Positions 1 to 7,155 of a stretch of 7,996 nucleotides of DNA are shown here, piece by piece. The position numbers were made by a program, and so were the translations under genes. The DNA comes from Bacteroidota bacterium (GTDB lineage Bacteria > Bacteroidota > Bacteroidia > Bacteroidales > UBA1556), in assembly GCA_003648395.1 (NCBI GenBank), contig QMPB01000176.1, positions 1 through 7,996 on the forward strand, read 5' to 3'. The first letter of the stretch is position 1. Every line of letters begins with the position of its first letter. The notes beneath the pieces were generated by a model. That model saw only the letters and a program-made list of their open reading frames with translations, made no database searches and was not told the DNA's origin.

Positions 1-1399
1 CGTTATTGCTTAAGAAATTAAAGAAAGTTTCTGGCATTAGATAGAATAATATACTTAGCCCACCAGTTAACCCAAAAGCAATATATAATGCCTTTGCATT
101 TTCTTTTAATATTTCAGGTTTCTTAATTATTTCATTCACTGCCATAAAAGCCAACATAACTGTTGTAAATTGAGCAATAACTAAAATCATTGAAACTGTT
201 CTAAACTTATTGTATCCAGGAAAATAGTCGAAGAATATATCGGTAAACCACATTAAATTATGTCCCCACGAAAGGAATACACTTATTAAAGTAACAACGA
301 GTATCGACCACTTAAAACGTCCTTTTACAATAAAAAGCCCAAGGATAAATAAGAAAATAACAACAGCACCAATATAAGTTGGTCCACTAGTCATGGGTTG
401 TTCTCCCCAATAGCTTCCCATTCCTGCAAGGTTTTTTCTGAATCTAGGATCAGCTTTCTCCAATGCTTTTGGTGCATAATTTTGTAAGGCAACACTAGCA
501 CCACCTTTTGCATTTGGAATCATTAGGTTAAAGGTTTCGCCTTTACCATAACTCCATTGAGTAGCATAATCTTTATCCAAACCTGCAGACTTAATATGTT
601 TGTCAAAAGTAAGTTCTGATTTACCACGAATTGTTGTTGGAGAATATTCTAAAGTAGTCCAATAGTTCTCAGTATTAACACTTAATGCAAGTAAAAGTCC
701 GATTGTTAATACTCCAACAGATTTTCCAAAGTGAGCCAATTCTTTTTCTTTTATTGCTCCCCAAAGTTCGCCAGCTCCATAAGCCAATACAATAAACATT
801 AAGTAGAATGTAATCTGTGGGTGGTTAGAATAGAGTTCTAAAGCCATGAAAAGACTGAATAAAATTCCACCAATAAGATATTTTCGAGTTCTAAAAGTAT
901 AGATTATGAAAGCAAATGTAGGAGCCATATAGCCTATTGCGTGGGCTTTAGTATTATGTCCAGCTTCTAGTATAATAATAGAATATGTTGAAAACCCAAA
1001 GGCTATAGCTCCAATAATACTTAGCCAAGGGTCAACTCCAAGCACTAATAATAAAATAAAAAAGCCAAGCATATAAAGAAATACATAATCGGCTGGGCGT
1101 GGCAGTGAAAGTCTAAAAAGATAACTATCAATATATCTAATCAGATTTTCTTTTTTATTTACAGAAATTTGATAGGCGGGCATTCCTCCAAACATAGAGT
1201 TAGTCCATAATGCCTCTTCTCCAGTAGCATTTCTATAGTCAACAACCTCTTTCGACATTCCTAAGAATGTGTTTAAGTCGTGCTGCTTTACAGTTTTACC
1301 TTGCCATAGAGGCCCAAAATAAATTAATGTAACAACAAAGAAAATTATTACTCCTGCTATGTATGGAGTTAGTTTTTTAAAGTCAATTGTTTTACTCAT
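1..1399 (-). CDS. YfhO-family multi-pass membrane protein (C-terminus beyond left edge)
   Basis: The frame starts at ATG 1397-1399 and stays open for 466 codons to base 2, so only the N-terminal part is in the window. Bacteroidota members of this family are usually several hundred residues longer. I recognise the family from its N-terminal layout: a first membrane segment at about residues 11-29, an outer loop with QHD (39-41), WTNSMFGGMPAYQIS (65-79), a hydrophobic stretch at 104-145, and EAGHNTKAHAIGYMAP (145-160). Further likely membrane segments lie near 173-191, 196-214, 226-242, 341-358, 364-380, 402-422 and 436-455, with a large polar loop at about 245-340. YfhO proteins are GT-C-like membrane proteins; the Bacillus member is linked to adding sugars to lipoteichoic acid. 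A Bacteroidota substrate is not known to me, so a transfer role in the envelope is inference. The gene starts three bases after the DUF4834 stop, so the two form an operon. Confidence 0.88.
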   Translation of the reverse strand, partial: MSKTIDFKKLTPYIAGVIIFFVVTLIYFGPLWQGKTVKQHDLNTFLGMSKEVVDYRNATGEEALWTNSMFGGMPAYQISVNKKENLIRYIDSYLFRLSLPRPADYVFLYMLGFFILLLVLGVDPWLSIIGAIAFGFSTYSIIILEAGHNTKAHAIGYMAPTFAFIIYTFRTRKYLIGGILFSLFMALELYSNHPQITFYLMFIVLAYGAGELWGAIKEKELAHFGKSVGVLTIGLLLALSVNTENYWTTLEYSPTTIRGKSELTFDKHIKSAGLDKDYATQWSYGKGETFNLMIPNAKGGASVALQNYAPKALEKADPRFRKNLAGMGSYWGEQPMTSGPTYIGAVVIFLFILGLFIVKGRFKWSILVVTLISVFLSWGHNLMWFTDIFFDYFPGYNKFRTVSMILVIAQFTTVMLAFMAVNEIIKKPEILKENAKALYIAFGLTGGLSILFYLMPETFFNFLSNN

Positions 1400-1402
1400 A
1401 TC

Positions 1403-1678
1403 TTATTTATCTTCTTTTACTTCTTCAAAATCAACATAATCACCTAACTCTTGCTTTGTAGTATCCTCAGAAGTTTTGGATTGAGTATTGGTCTTAATTT
1501 TTACTTCTCCTTCGCGTTGCTTAGCTTCTTCTGGGTCCACATATCCTTGTTGACGATTCATATTTTCTTGAGCTTTTTTAACGAAATTCTTCAAGAATAA
1601 TGGAAAAATATATCTAGCAAGTACCTTAAAACTATAGTAGATAATTGCCAATATTAGTAGTGTGCGTAAAATACTCAT
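1403..1678 (-). CDS. DUF4834 family small membrane protein
   Basis: This is a complete 91-residue protein. One hydrophobic segment at about residues 4-29 is followed by a basic stretch (KNFVKKAQ, 30-37) and then a polar, charged tail. The tail holds the two marks by which I recognise the Bacteroidota DUF4834 family: a REGEVKI segment (55-61) and the C-terminal GDYVDFEEVKED (79-90). Charge distribution suggests a single anchor with the tail in the cytoplasm. The molecular function of the family is unknown. It is the first gene of a two-gene unit, and its stop lies three bases before the start of the YfhO-type gene, which suggests a partner or accessory role for that protein; this is inference. 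No Shine-Dalgarno sequence precedes the ATG, as is usual in this phylum. A candidate -7 element lies 27 bases upstream. Confidence 0.82.
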   Translation of the reverse strand: MSILRTLLILAIIYYSFKVLARYIFPLFLKNFVKKAQENMNRQQGYVDPEEAKQREGEVKIKTNTQSKTSEDTTKQELGDYVDFEEVKEDK

Positions 1679-1704
1679 AAATTTATTTGTAATGTATTAA
1701 GCTG

Positions 1705-1712
1705 CGAAGATA
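1705..1712 (-). promoter_or_regulatory. Candidate -7 promoter element for the DUF4834-YfhO unit
   Basis: On the minus strand this reads TATCTTCG, one base from the Bacteroidota -7 consensus TAnnTTTG. It lies 27 bases upstream of the DUF4834 ATG, a distance matching the other promoters in this window. I see no good -33 TTTG box at the expected spacing, so the call rests on the -7 match and its position alone. Confidence 0.5.
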
Positions 1713-1760
1713 CGGAATTATTTGTTGTTTGGAGACCAGATTATTTTGATAATATTCGCT

Positions 1761-1768
1761 ACCTTTGA
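1761..1768 (+). promoter_or_regulatory. -7 promoter element for the MORN-repeat gene
   Basis: TACCTTTG is an exact match to the Bacteroidota -7 consensus TAnnTTTG. It ends 27 bases before the ATG at 1796, giving a predicted leader of about 20 bases. A TTTG at 1746-1749 is too close to act as the -33 box (about 11 bases of spacing instead of about 19-21). The element lies back to back with the candidate promoter of the divergent DUF4834 unit. Confidence 0.6.
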
Positions 1769-1795
1769 CCCACCAAAACCTAAAATTTCTTAATC

Positions 1796-2476
1796 ATGAA
1801 AATAATTATTAACGTTCTTATTATTTCAATAATACTAAGTTTTTCATTCTATGCGCATTCTCAAGATACTACTTCAGTATTATTAAAAGAATTAAAGGGA
1901 GAATACCATGGTAAAATACGTAAAGGTCTTGCAAATGGAAAAGGTGAAGCCAAAGGAGTAGATACTTATAAAGGTGAATTTAAGAAAGGGCTGCCTCATG
2001 GGGTAGGGAAGTATATTTGGTCAACGGGTGAAATATATGTTGGAGAATGGTATAAGGGAAAGCGCTCGGGAGAAGGAACATATATATTCAAAGTAAAGAG
2101 CGGAGATACATCTTTAGTAGGAGAATGGAAAGAAGGAAAATACATGGGTCCTATTAGTAAAGCTCCTGTTGTAAAACGATATTATAATGTTGATAATTTC
2201 TCTTTTCAAAATACAGGAGTAAATTTTAATCGAGTACTAATTTATTTTACTCAAAATGGGACTACAAATACTAGAATTGAGAATCTTATGCTTACTGCTT
2301 CTAATGGAACCAGCACTAGCTCTGGACAATTAGTAGGTTATCAGAATATCACATTCCCTGTTACTATCACTGCTCGTTACGACACATATAATAAAATGGG
2401 GACTCAGAAAGTTAATGCCTTTATTGAGTTTGAAGTTTATGAAATTGGTGATTGGGTTGTTGTGGTGAAGAATTAA
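1796..2476 (+). CDS. Secreted MORN-repeat protein with uncharacterised C-terminal domain
   Basis: This is a 226-residue protein with a clear Sec signal peptide: a lysine at residue 2, a hydrophobic core at about 4-19, and a likely signal peptidase I site after AHS (20-22). There is no lipobox cysteine, so it is probably periplasmic or exported rather than a lipoprotein. Residues about 37-119 hold roughly four MORN-type repeats, recognisable from YHGKIRKGLANGKGE, YKGEFKKGLPHGVGKY, YVGEWYKGKRSGEGTY and LVGEWKEGKYMGP. MORN repeats form short beta-hairpins involved in protein or lipid contacts; they do not identify an enzyme activity. Residues about 125-226 form a separate, serine/threonine/asparagine-rich region that looks beta-stranded, ends in EVYEIGDWVVVVKN, and that I do not recognise. 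The gene stands alone, divergent from the DUF4834 unit and convergent with ppk. No Shine-Dalgarno sequence precedes the ATG. Confidence 0.85.
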   Translation: MKIIINVLIISIILSFSFYAHSQDTTSVLLKELKGEYHGKIRKGLANGKGEAKGVDTYKGEFKKGLPHGVGKYIWSTGEIYVGEWYKGKRSGEGTYIFKVKSGDTSLVGEWKEGKYMGPISKAPVVKRYYNVDNFSFQNTGVNFNRVLIYFTQNGTTNTRIENLMLTASNGTSTSSGQLVGYQNITFPVTITARYDTYNKMGTQKVNAFIEFEVYEIGDWVVVVKN

Positions 2477-2544
2477 TACTAATTGCACATATTTATATTT
2501 CTCGGTGAACAAGATTATTTAGATAAATTGATAGAAAAGGGAGC

Positions 2545-4587
2545 TTACTGTAATTTATTCTTAAGATAGTTATATGTTTCATCTTGAGAATTTAAACAAG
2601 GAAAACCCTTATCTCTTCTAGTATATTCATTTATTTCATTATAATTCAACGATCGATATTTTTCAGTATCATTCTTCTGAAAATTAATTACGTGCATAAT
2701 TTCTTCTTGAATATCTTTATCAAGAATAGGGCATATAATCTCAAATCTAAAATCAAGATTCCGTTTCATAATATCTGCTGAGCTTATATAGAACTCAGGA
2801 TTTCCATTATTAGCAAAAACAAATATTATTGAATGTTCCAAATAGCGCCCAACAATGCTAAAGGCATTAATATTTTCTGTCTCATTAGGTATGCCAGTCT
2901 GCATAATATTTATACCTCGAATTATCATCTCAACTTTAACGTCTTTTTGGGCGGCATCAATTATCATTTCTGAAACATTATTGTCAACTAAACTATTCAT
3001 TTTAAATATCATCCATGCATCTTTACCTTGCTTTACATTCTTAATCTCTCTCTTGATTTTATTTTCAAAGAAGCTTCTGATATTGAAAGGACTTACAGCA
3101 ATATGTTTGAATTTTGGCGGTAAATATTTTGACTCTATTAACTCAAAAAAGTTATAGATATCTTTACCAATATCTTGATTAGCAGTTAGTAAGCTATGGT
3201 CGCTATAAACTCTTGCTGTAGATTCATTAAAATTACCAGTACTGATATTGCTATAGTATCTATTTATTCCTTTTTCTTTTCTACGAATAAGAATTAGCTT
3301 GGCGTGAACTTTCATTCCAGGGATAGTTGGTAGAACTTTAATGCCTTCGCTTTGCAGCTTTTGAGTCCACTTAATATTTGCTTTCTCATCAAATCTTGCT
3401 TGTAACTCCATAAAAACAGTTACATTTTTACCATTTCTAGCTGCATTAATTAAAGCATTCATTGCTAGAGAATGTTTAGCTGCACGATAGAAAGTCATTT
3501 TAATACTTCTTACCTTTGGATCAATGGAAGCTTCTCTGATAAAATCAATAATATGCTCAAATGAATGATATGGGAAATGAAGCATAACATCTTTTTGACG
3601 AAGCAGTTCAAATATACTTTTCTTTTTGGCTAAATGTGGATGAATTATACTTGGCTGAGATTTGTATAAAAGCTCTTTTCTTAGACCAGGAAAACTCATT
3701 AAGTCTCTGAAATTATGATACCTTCCTCCTCCTCTAAGTTGATAGTTCTTTGTTGTAATATTTAGCTTCTTTATCAGTTTCTTGAGAAGAGTATTTGGTA
3801 TTTTCTTATCATAAACAAAGCGTACAGGAATACCTTTTGTCCTCTTTTTTACACTTTCTTTCATTATTTCAAGAAAGCTTTTTGATACATCATTGTCGAT
3901 GTCAAGTTCCGAATCACGAGTAAACTTAATAATAAAAGCTTCAATTGTGTCAAAGTTCCATATTGCAAACAAATCTTTTAGATTGTATCTAATTACATCC
4001 TCCAAAAACATAAAGTAGATATTATTATTCTTTGTCTTTAGTCTAATAAAACGAGGCAATTCACTCGGTACTTCAATTAATAGATGCCGGTCTTTTTTTA
4101 CTCCTTTCGAGTCAGAAAGATTTACAGTTAAATATATAGCACTGTCATTAAGCACTTGAGCTGTTTCAAAAAAATCAATTATTATTGGAAAAATTAAAGG
4201 TCTAACTTGGTTTTTGAAATAGCTTTTTACAAATTCTCCTTGTTCTGCATTTATTTCCTTTTCATCAACAAGGTGTATTCTTTCGCTTTTTAATTCTCTA
4301 AGAATATGATAGAAAGCTTCTGTGTATTGTTCTTCTTGTTGTTCTATTACTTCTAAAATAATATTCAGCTCTTGGTTTAGCCTTTCTTTATCATCACCCT
4401 CCTTTGATGCTAGTTTTATGAGCCGCCTAAGAGTTGCAATTCTTACTCTAAAGAATTCATCTCTATTATTAGAGAAAATACCAAGAAAGCGAATTTGCTC
4501 AATTAATGGGTTGTTTTTGTCTGTTGCTTCTTGCAATACACGCCCATTGAATTGAGTCCAACTTATTTCTCGGTTAATTGCTCTCAT
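2545..4587 (-). CDS. ppk: Polyphosphate kinase 1
   Basis: Ppk1 reversibly transfers the terminal phosphate of ATP to a growing inorganic polyphosphate chain through a phosphohistidine. The 680-residue length matches the family (about 690). Domains in order are: an N-terminal helical domain opening with INREISWTQFNGRVLQEA (4-21) and FFRVRIATLRRL (45-56); a head domain over about 110-310; and two phospholipase D-like C-terminal domains over about 320-680. Key residues visible are Arg368 in MTFYRAAKHS, Arg398 in ELQARFDEKANIKW, the phosphate-accepting histidine His428 in MKVHAKLILI, the STGNFNESTARVYSDHSL segment (449-466), and the second active-site histidine His585 in GRYLEHS. Nothing essential is missing, so the enzyme should be active. 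It begins two bases after the sixA-like stop and is probably transcribed from the sixA promoter. It converges on the MORN gene with 68 bases between the stops and no clear terminator hairpin. Confidence 0.96.
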   Translation of the reverse strand: MRAINREISWTQFNGRVLQEATDKNNPLIEQIRFLGIFSNNRDEFFRVRIATLRRLIKLASKEGDDKERLNQELNIILEVIEQQEEQYTEAFYHILRELKSERIHLVDEKEINAEQGEFVKSYFKNQVRPLIFPIIIDFFETAQVLNDSAIYLTVNLSDSKGVKKDRHLLIEVPSELPRFIRLKTKNNNIYFMFLEDVIRYNLKDLFAIWNFDTIEAFIIKFTRDSELDIDNDVSKSFLEIMKESVKKRTKGIPVRFVYDKKIPNTLLKKLIKKLNITTKNYQLRGGGRYHNFRDLMSFPGLRKELLYKSQPSIIHPHLAKKKSIFELLRQKDVMLHFPYHSFEHIIDFIREASIDPKVRSIKMTFYRAAKHSLAMNALINAARNGKNVTVFMELQARFDEKANIKWTQKLQSEGIKVLPTIPGMKVHAKLILIRRKEKGINRYYSNISTGNFNESTARVYSDHSLLTANQDIGKDIYNFFELIESKYLPPKFKHIAVSPFNIRSFFENKIKREIKNVKQGKDAWMIFKMNSLVDNNVSEMIIDAAQKDVKVEMIIRGINIMQTGIPNETENINAFSIVGRYLEHSIIFVFANNGNPEFYISSADIMKRNLDFRFEIICPILDKDIQEEIMHVINFQKNDTEKYRSLNYNEINEYTRRDKGFPCLNSQDETYNYLKNKLQ

Positions 4588-4589
4588 TA

Positions 4590-5081
4590 TTATATTTTTT
4601 TTGGGGAAATTATAAATTTTAATTTCTTATCTACCATAAGAAATTCACTCCAACTTTTAGTAAAATATGTACAACTTACAGCCCCAGAAGTAGGTATATT
4701 ATCCATGTCGGTATACATATATTCTCTTGCAAAATATGTAATACCTGGATTATGACCTACTATCATAATACTATTAATATTGTCATCTTGTTCAATTATG
4801 GCATTAAAAATGCCATCACCTTCGCAAGGATACAACCTTTCTTCAATTATTATTTTTGGCAAATTAAGTACTTCTTTAATAATGGTTGCTGTCTGGATTG
4901 CTCTAACTGCTGGACTAGATATTACTATATCTATTTTTATATTATTCTCTTTAAGATATTGTGCTATTTGTTTTGTCCTTTCTATACCTTCAGGTAGAAT
5001 TTCTCTATCTATATCTTTGACCGCAGCTAAATTCCAATCTGCTTTAGCGTGCCTTAGAAGATAAACTGTTTTAGTATTCAT
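4590..5081 (-). CDS. sixA: SixA-like histidine phosphatase
   Basis: This is a 163-residue member of the histidine phosphatase (phosphoglycerate mutase-like) superfamily, of SixA size. The nucleophile motif is LLRHAKADW with Arg10 and His11; further active-site residues are Arg60 in SSPAVR, the acidic pair Glu80-Glu81, and His110 in IVGHNPGIT. PTSGAV (130-135) is also typical. SixA in E. coli removes phosphate from histidine residues of phosphotransfer proteins; the target here is not visible from sequence. An in-frame ATG ten codons upstream (5109-5111) overlaps the -7 promoter element and so would lie upstream of the predicted transcript start. ATG 5079-5081 also places the first strand MNTKTVYLLRH where homologues begin. 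The gene is followed two bases later by ppk, implying co-transcription and perhaps a shared role in phosphate metabolism. The symbol is by similarity; a different phosphatase of the same superfamily is possible. Confidence 0.88.
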   Translation of the reverse strand: MNTKTVYLLRHAKADWNLAAVKDIDREILPEGIERTKQIAQYLKENNIKIDIVISSPAVRAIQTATIIKEVLNLPKIIIEERLYPCEGDGIFNAIIEQDDNINSIMIVGHNPGITYFAREYMYTDMDNIPTSGAVSCTYFTKSWSEFLMVDKKLKFIISPKKI

Positions 5082-5110
5082 AATTATTTTATTTTGATGA
5101 GCATTCGCCA

Positions 5111-5118
5111 CAAATATA
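5111..5118 (-). promoter_or_regulatory. -7 promoter element for the sixA-ppk unit
   Basis: On the minus strand this reads TATATTTG, an exact match to the Bacteroidota -7 consensus TAnnTTTG. It predicts a transcript start near 5104-5105 and a leader of about 24 bases before ATG 5079-5081. It overlaps the alternative upstream ATG at 5109-5111, which decides the start of sixA. No obvious -33 TTTG box is present at standard spacing. Confidence 0.62.
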
Positions 5119-5156
5119 CAAAAAAAAGCTTTTCCTCTTTCCTCGTCTCTTTTTCC

Positions 5157-5164
5157 TATTTTTG
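5157..5164 (+). promoter_or_regulatory. -7 promoter element for the MATE transporter gene
   Basis: TATTTTTG, followed by CA, exactly fits the Bacteroidota -7 consensus TAnnTTTG. It ends 23 bases before the GTG start, giving a leader of roughly 17 bases. The region where a -33 box should lie is a pyrimidine run with no TTTG, so the promoter may be weak or depend on an activator. It is arranged back to back with the sixA-ppk promoter. Confidence 0.62.
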
Positions 5165-5187
5165 CACCTGATTTCTAAAACGACTCT

Positions 5188-6531
5188 GTGAGAGATTTAA
5201 CTCAAGGAAAAGAAGGTAAGCAGATTCTATTATTTGCATTACCAATATTGATGGCAACGATTTTTCAGCAGCTATATAATGTTGTTGATAGTATTGTTGT
5301 AGGCAATTATATTGGCAAAGAAGCTCTTGCTGCGGTGGGTGCATCATTCCCAGTTATTTTTGTAACTATTTCATTGCTAATTGGAATTTCTTCAGGAATC
5401 TCTGTGGTAATTTCACAGTACTATGGCGCTAAGCAATACGATAATGTTATAAAAGCAATTAATACGTTTTATGCCTTCGTTTTTGTTACTTCAATAATTT
5501 TCTCGATAGTAGGAGTTTATTATGCAGAAGATATTTTTCGACTTTTGAAACTTCCAGAAGAAGTGATGGATGATGCTACCGATTATCTGCAGATATATCT
5601 TGGAGGTCTTTTTGTTATGTTTGGTTTCTTTGGAACTAATGCTATTCTCAGAGGAATGGGGGACTCTAAAACTCCTATGTATTTTACCCTTTTCTCAACT
5701 ATACTGAATATTGCTTTAGACTTGCTCTTAGTGTTAGTTTTTGAATTGGGTATTAAAGGAGTTGCTTATGCTACAGTAATTTCTCAAGGAGTGAGCTTCT
5801 TATTATCAAGTATATATTTGAATAGAGGAGATTCTTTAATTCACTTAAGTTTTAGGAATCTTAAACTTGATTTTGATATTTTCTGGAAGAGCCTAAAAAT
5901 AGGCTTGCCGACAGGATTACAACAATCTTTTGTAGCACTTGGTATGATTGCTATTATGAGAATTGTCAATGATTTTGGAACCGATACTATTGCTGCTTTT
6001 ACTGCTGCGAGTCGATTAGATTCATTTGCTTCTATGCCTGCAATGGCTTTTGCAACGGCTCTCTCTACTTTTGTAGGTCAGAATATAGGTGCAAATAAAA
6101 TTGATAGAGTAAGAAAAGGTTTTCTTATGACTATAGGGACAACTGGAGCAATTTCAATATTTGTGTCAATTGTATTATATTTCTTTGGTAGAGAATTAAT
6201 TTCAATGTTTACACAAGACCAAAATGTAATAGAAATTGGATATAGATATCTCGTAATTGTGAGTTCATTCTATATTTTATTTTCATCAATGTTTGCAGTT
6301 CATGGACTTCTTCGTGGTGCTGGAGATACACTTATTCCTATGTTTATTACACTAATAGCACTTTGGTTATTGAGAATTCCATTATCGTACTACCTTTCTC
6401 GACCTGATATGGGATTAGGAGCAGATGGAATCTGGTGGGGAATCCCAATAGCTTGGTCCTTTGGTTTTGTTATTTCTTTTATTTACTACAAAACTGGTAG
6501 ATGGAAGAAGAAGAAAGTTATTGAGAGGTGA
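5188..6531 (+). CDS. MATE family multidrug/metabolite efflux transporter
   Basis: MATE proteins are inner-membrane antiporters that export cationic drugs or metabolites in exchange for sodium ions or protons. This 447-residue protein has the family length and about twelve hydrophobic segments in two related halves. The N-terminal signature is FQQLYNVVDSIVVGNYIG (26-43). The internal duplication shows as LRGMGDSKTP (154-163) matched by LRGAGDTLIP (375-384). The sequence is closest to the YoeA-like MATE branch as I recall it; the substrate cannot be told. The start is GTG 5188: a stop codon (5176-5178) lies in frame just upstream, no ATG is available, and homologues begin similarly with a DLTQG segment. 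The basic C-terminal tail (GRWKKKKVIER) probably faces the cytoplasm. The gene is divergent from sixA-ppk and 135 bases before the phosphatase gene, which has its own promoter, so it may be monocistronic. Confidence 0.93.
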   Translation: MRDLTQGKEGKQILLFALPILMATIFQQLYNVVDSIVVGNYIGKEALAAVGASFPVIFVTISLLIGISSGISVVISQYYGAKQYDNVIKAINTFYAFVFVTSIIFSIVGVYYAEDIFRLLKLPEEVMDDATDYLQIYLGGLFVMFGFFGTNAILRGMGDSKTPMYFTLFSTILNIALDLLLVLVFELGIKGVAYATVISQGVSFLLSSIYLNRGDSLIHLSFRNLKLDFDIFWKSLKIGLPTGLQQSFVALGMIAIMRIVNDFGTDTIAAFTAASRLDSFASMPAMAFATALSTFVGQNIGANKIDRVRKGFLMTIGTTGAISIFVSIVLYFFGRELISMFTQDQNVIEIGYRYLVIVSSFYILFSSMFAVHGLLRGAGDTLIPMFITLIALWLLRIPLSYYLSRPDMGLGADGIWWGIPIAWSFGFVISFIYYKTGRWKKKKVIER

Positions 6532-6611
6532 TTTTGCGTTAATTTGGTATTAGTGCATTCGTGGGGTTTTTTCTTAATCAACATGAGTCTGCCTACTTTT
6601 ATGCTATTAAA

Positions 6612-6642
6612 TTGCTAGATTCTAAAAAAAGATATAAATTTG
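6612..6642 (+). promoter_or_regulatory. Promoter (-33 and -7 boxes) for the LMW phosphatase gene
   Basis: This is the only candidate promoter in the window with both boxes. TTG at 6612-6614 is followed by 20 bases and then TAAATTTG at 6635-6642, an exact TAnnTTTG match. The predicted transcript start near 6649 lies about 18 bases before ATG 6667. This shows the phosphatase is likely transcribed independently of the MATE gene and argues against the earlier TTG start at 6640, which overlaps the -7 box. Confidence 0.66.
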
Positions 6643-6666
6643 TTCATTAATCAAATAGATATTAGA

Positions 6667-7128
6667 ATGAAGAAAATTCTTATGGTTTGCCTAGGCAATA
6701 TCTGCCGATCTCCAATGGCTGAAGGAATAATACGAGAAGAATTTCGAAAGCAAGGTGTTGAAGCTCAAATTGACTCAGCAGGAACAGCTGCATATCATGT
6801 AGGTGAAGGAGCAGATAGTAGAGCACAAGCAGAATTACGCAAGTATGATATTGATATTTCTGATGAAAGAGCACAGAAGTTTATTCCTCAGTTTTTCCAT
6901 GAATATGATTTGATATTTGCAATGGATCAAGCAAACTATGCTGATATATTGGCTCAAGCAAGAACAGAGGAAGACAGAAATAAAGTTGATATGCTTATGA
7001 ACCTTGCTGAAAAAGGAAAAAATATTTCTATCCCTGACCCATATTATGGAGGTGATGAAGGTTTTACAAAAGTTTATAAGATGATTAAAATGGCGGGGGA
7101 GAAGTTGGTGAATTTAGAACGCGGATAA
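6667..7128 (+). CDS. Low-molecular-weight protein tyrosine phosphatase
   Basis: This 153-residue cytoplasmic enzyme has the standard length of the family, which removes phosphate from phosphotyrosine and shares its fold with arsenate reductase ArsC. The phosphate-binding loop VCLGNICRSPMAEG (7-20) holds the nucleophile Cys8 and Arg14 in CX5R spacing, followed by the conserved Ser15. The general acid is Asp124 in IPDPYYGG. DSAGT (36-40) and FAMDQAN (84-90) are further family marks. ATG 6667 is preferred over TTG 6640 because the earlier start overlaps the -7 promoter box and would add nine residues before the first beta strand. Members often pair with a tyrosine kinase in capsule export, but no kinase or polysaccharide gene is visible here, so its target is unknown. 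The last codons and stop appear to lie in a repeat-like sequence that begins around 7121. Confidence 0.95.
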   Translation: MKKILMVCLGNICRSPMAEGIIREEFRKQGVEAQIDSAGTAAYHVGEGADSRAQAELRKYDIDISDERAQKFIPQFFHEYDLIFAMDQANYADILAQARTEEDRNKVDMLMNLAEKGKNISIPDPYYGGDEGFTKVYKMIKMAGEKLVNLERG

Positions 7129-7155
7129 CACGAATATAATGGATTTCCACAGATA
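7121..7155 (+). repeat. Candidate dispersed intergenic repeat overlapping the phosphatase stop codon
   Basis: The segment holds GGATAACACGAAT, then GGATTTCCACAGAT. On the minus strand these read as ATCTGTGGAAATCC and ATTCGTGTTATCC, the pattern of 'CTGTGGAAATC / TTCGTGTTATCC' sequences that I recall as dispersed intergenic repeats in many bacterial genomes, including Bacteroidota. Only one copy is in this window, so repetition itself is not shown. The TAA stop of the phosphatase (7126-7128) falls inside it. Confidence 0.4.

Noticed and set aside
2330..2512. Minus-strand open frame of 60 codons over the end of the MORN gene
   Set aside because: It is mostly antisense to the MORN protein's C-terminal coding region and has no coding-like features.
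2477..2544. Bidirectional terminator between the convergent MORN and ppk genes
   Set aside because: I see no stem of useful length or G/C content in these 68 bases.
2855..3157. Plus-strand open frame of 100 codons inside ppk
   Set aside because: It is opposite the strongly conserved ppk catalytic region, has no promoter and gives a low-complexity, unrecognisable protein. The same applies to the plus-strand frames at 4322-4555, 4531-4755, 4752-4997 and 4780-5064.
5082..5111. Longer form of the sixA-like protein starting at ATG 5109-5111
   Set aside because: This ATG overlaps an exact -7 promoter element and would not be in the transcript; the extra ten residues (MANAHQNKII) do not look like part of the fold.
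6532..6634. Terminator after the MATE gene, suggested by GTGGGGTTTTTTC at 6561-6573
   Set aside because: There is a T-run but no complementary C-rich arm upstream to form a hairpin.
6640..6666. Longer form of the tyrosine phosphatase starting at TTG 6640
   Set aside because: The TTG is part of the TAAATTTG -7 box; ATG 6667 gives the usual family N-terminus.
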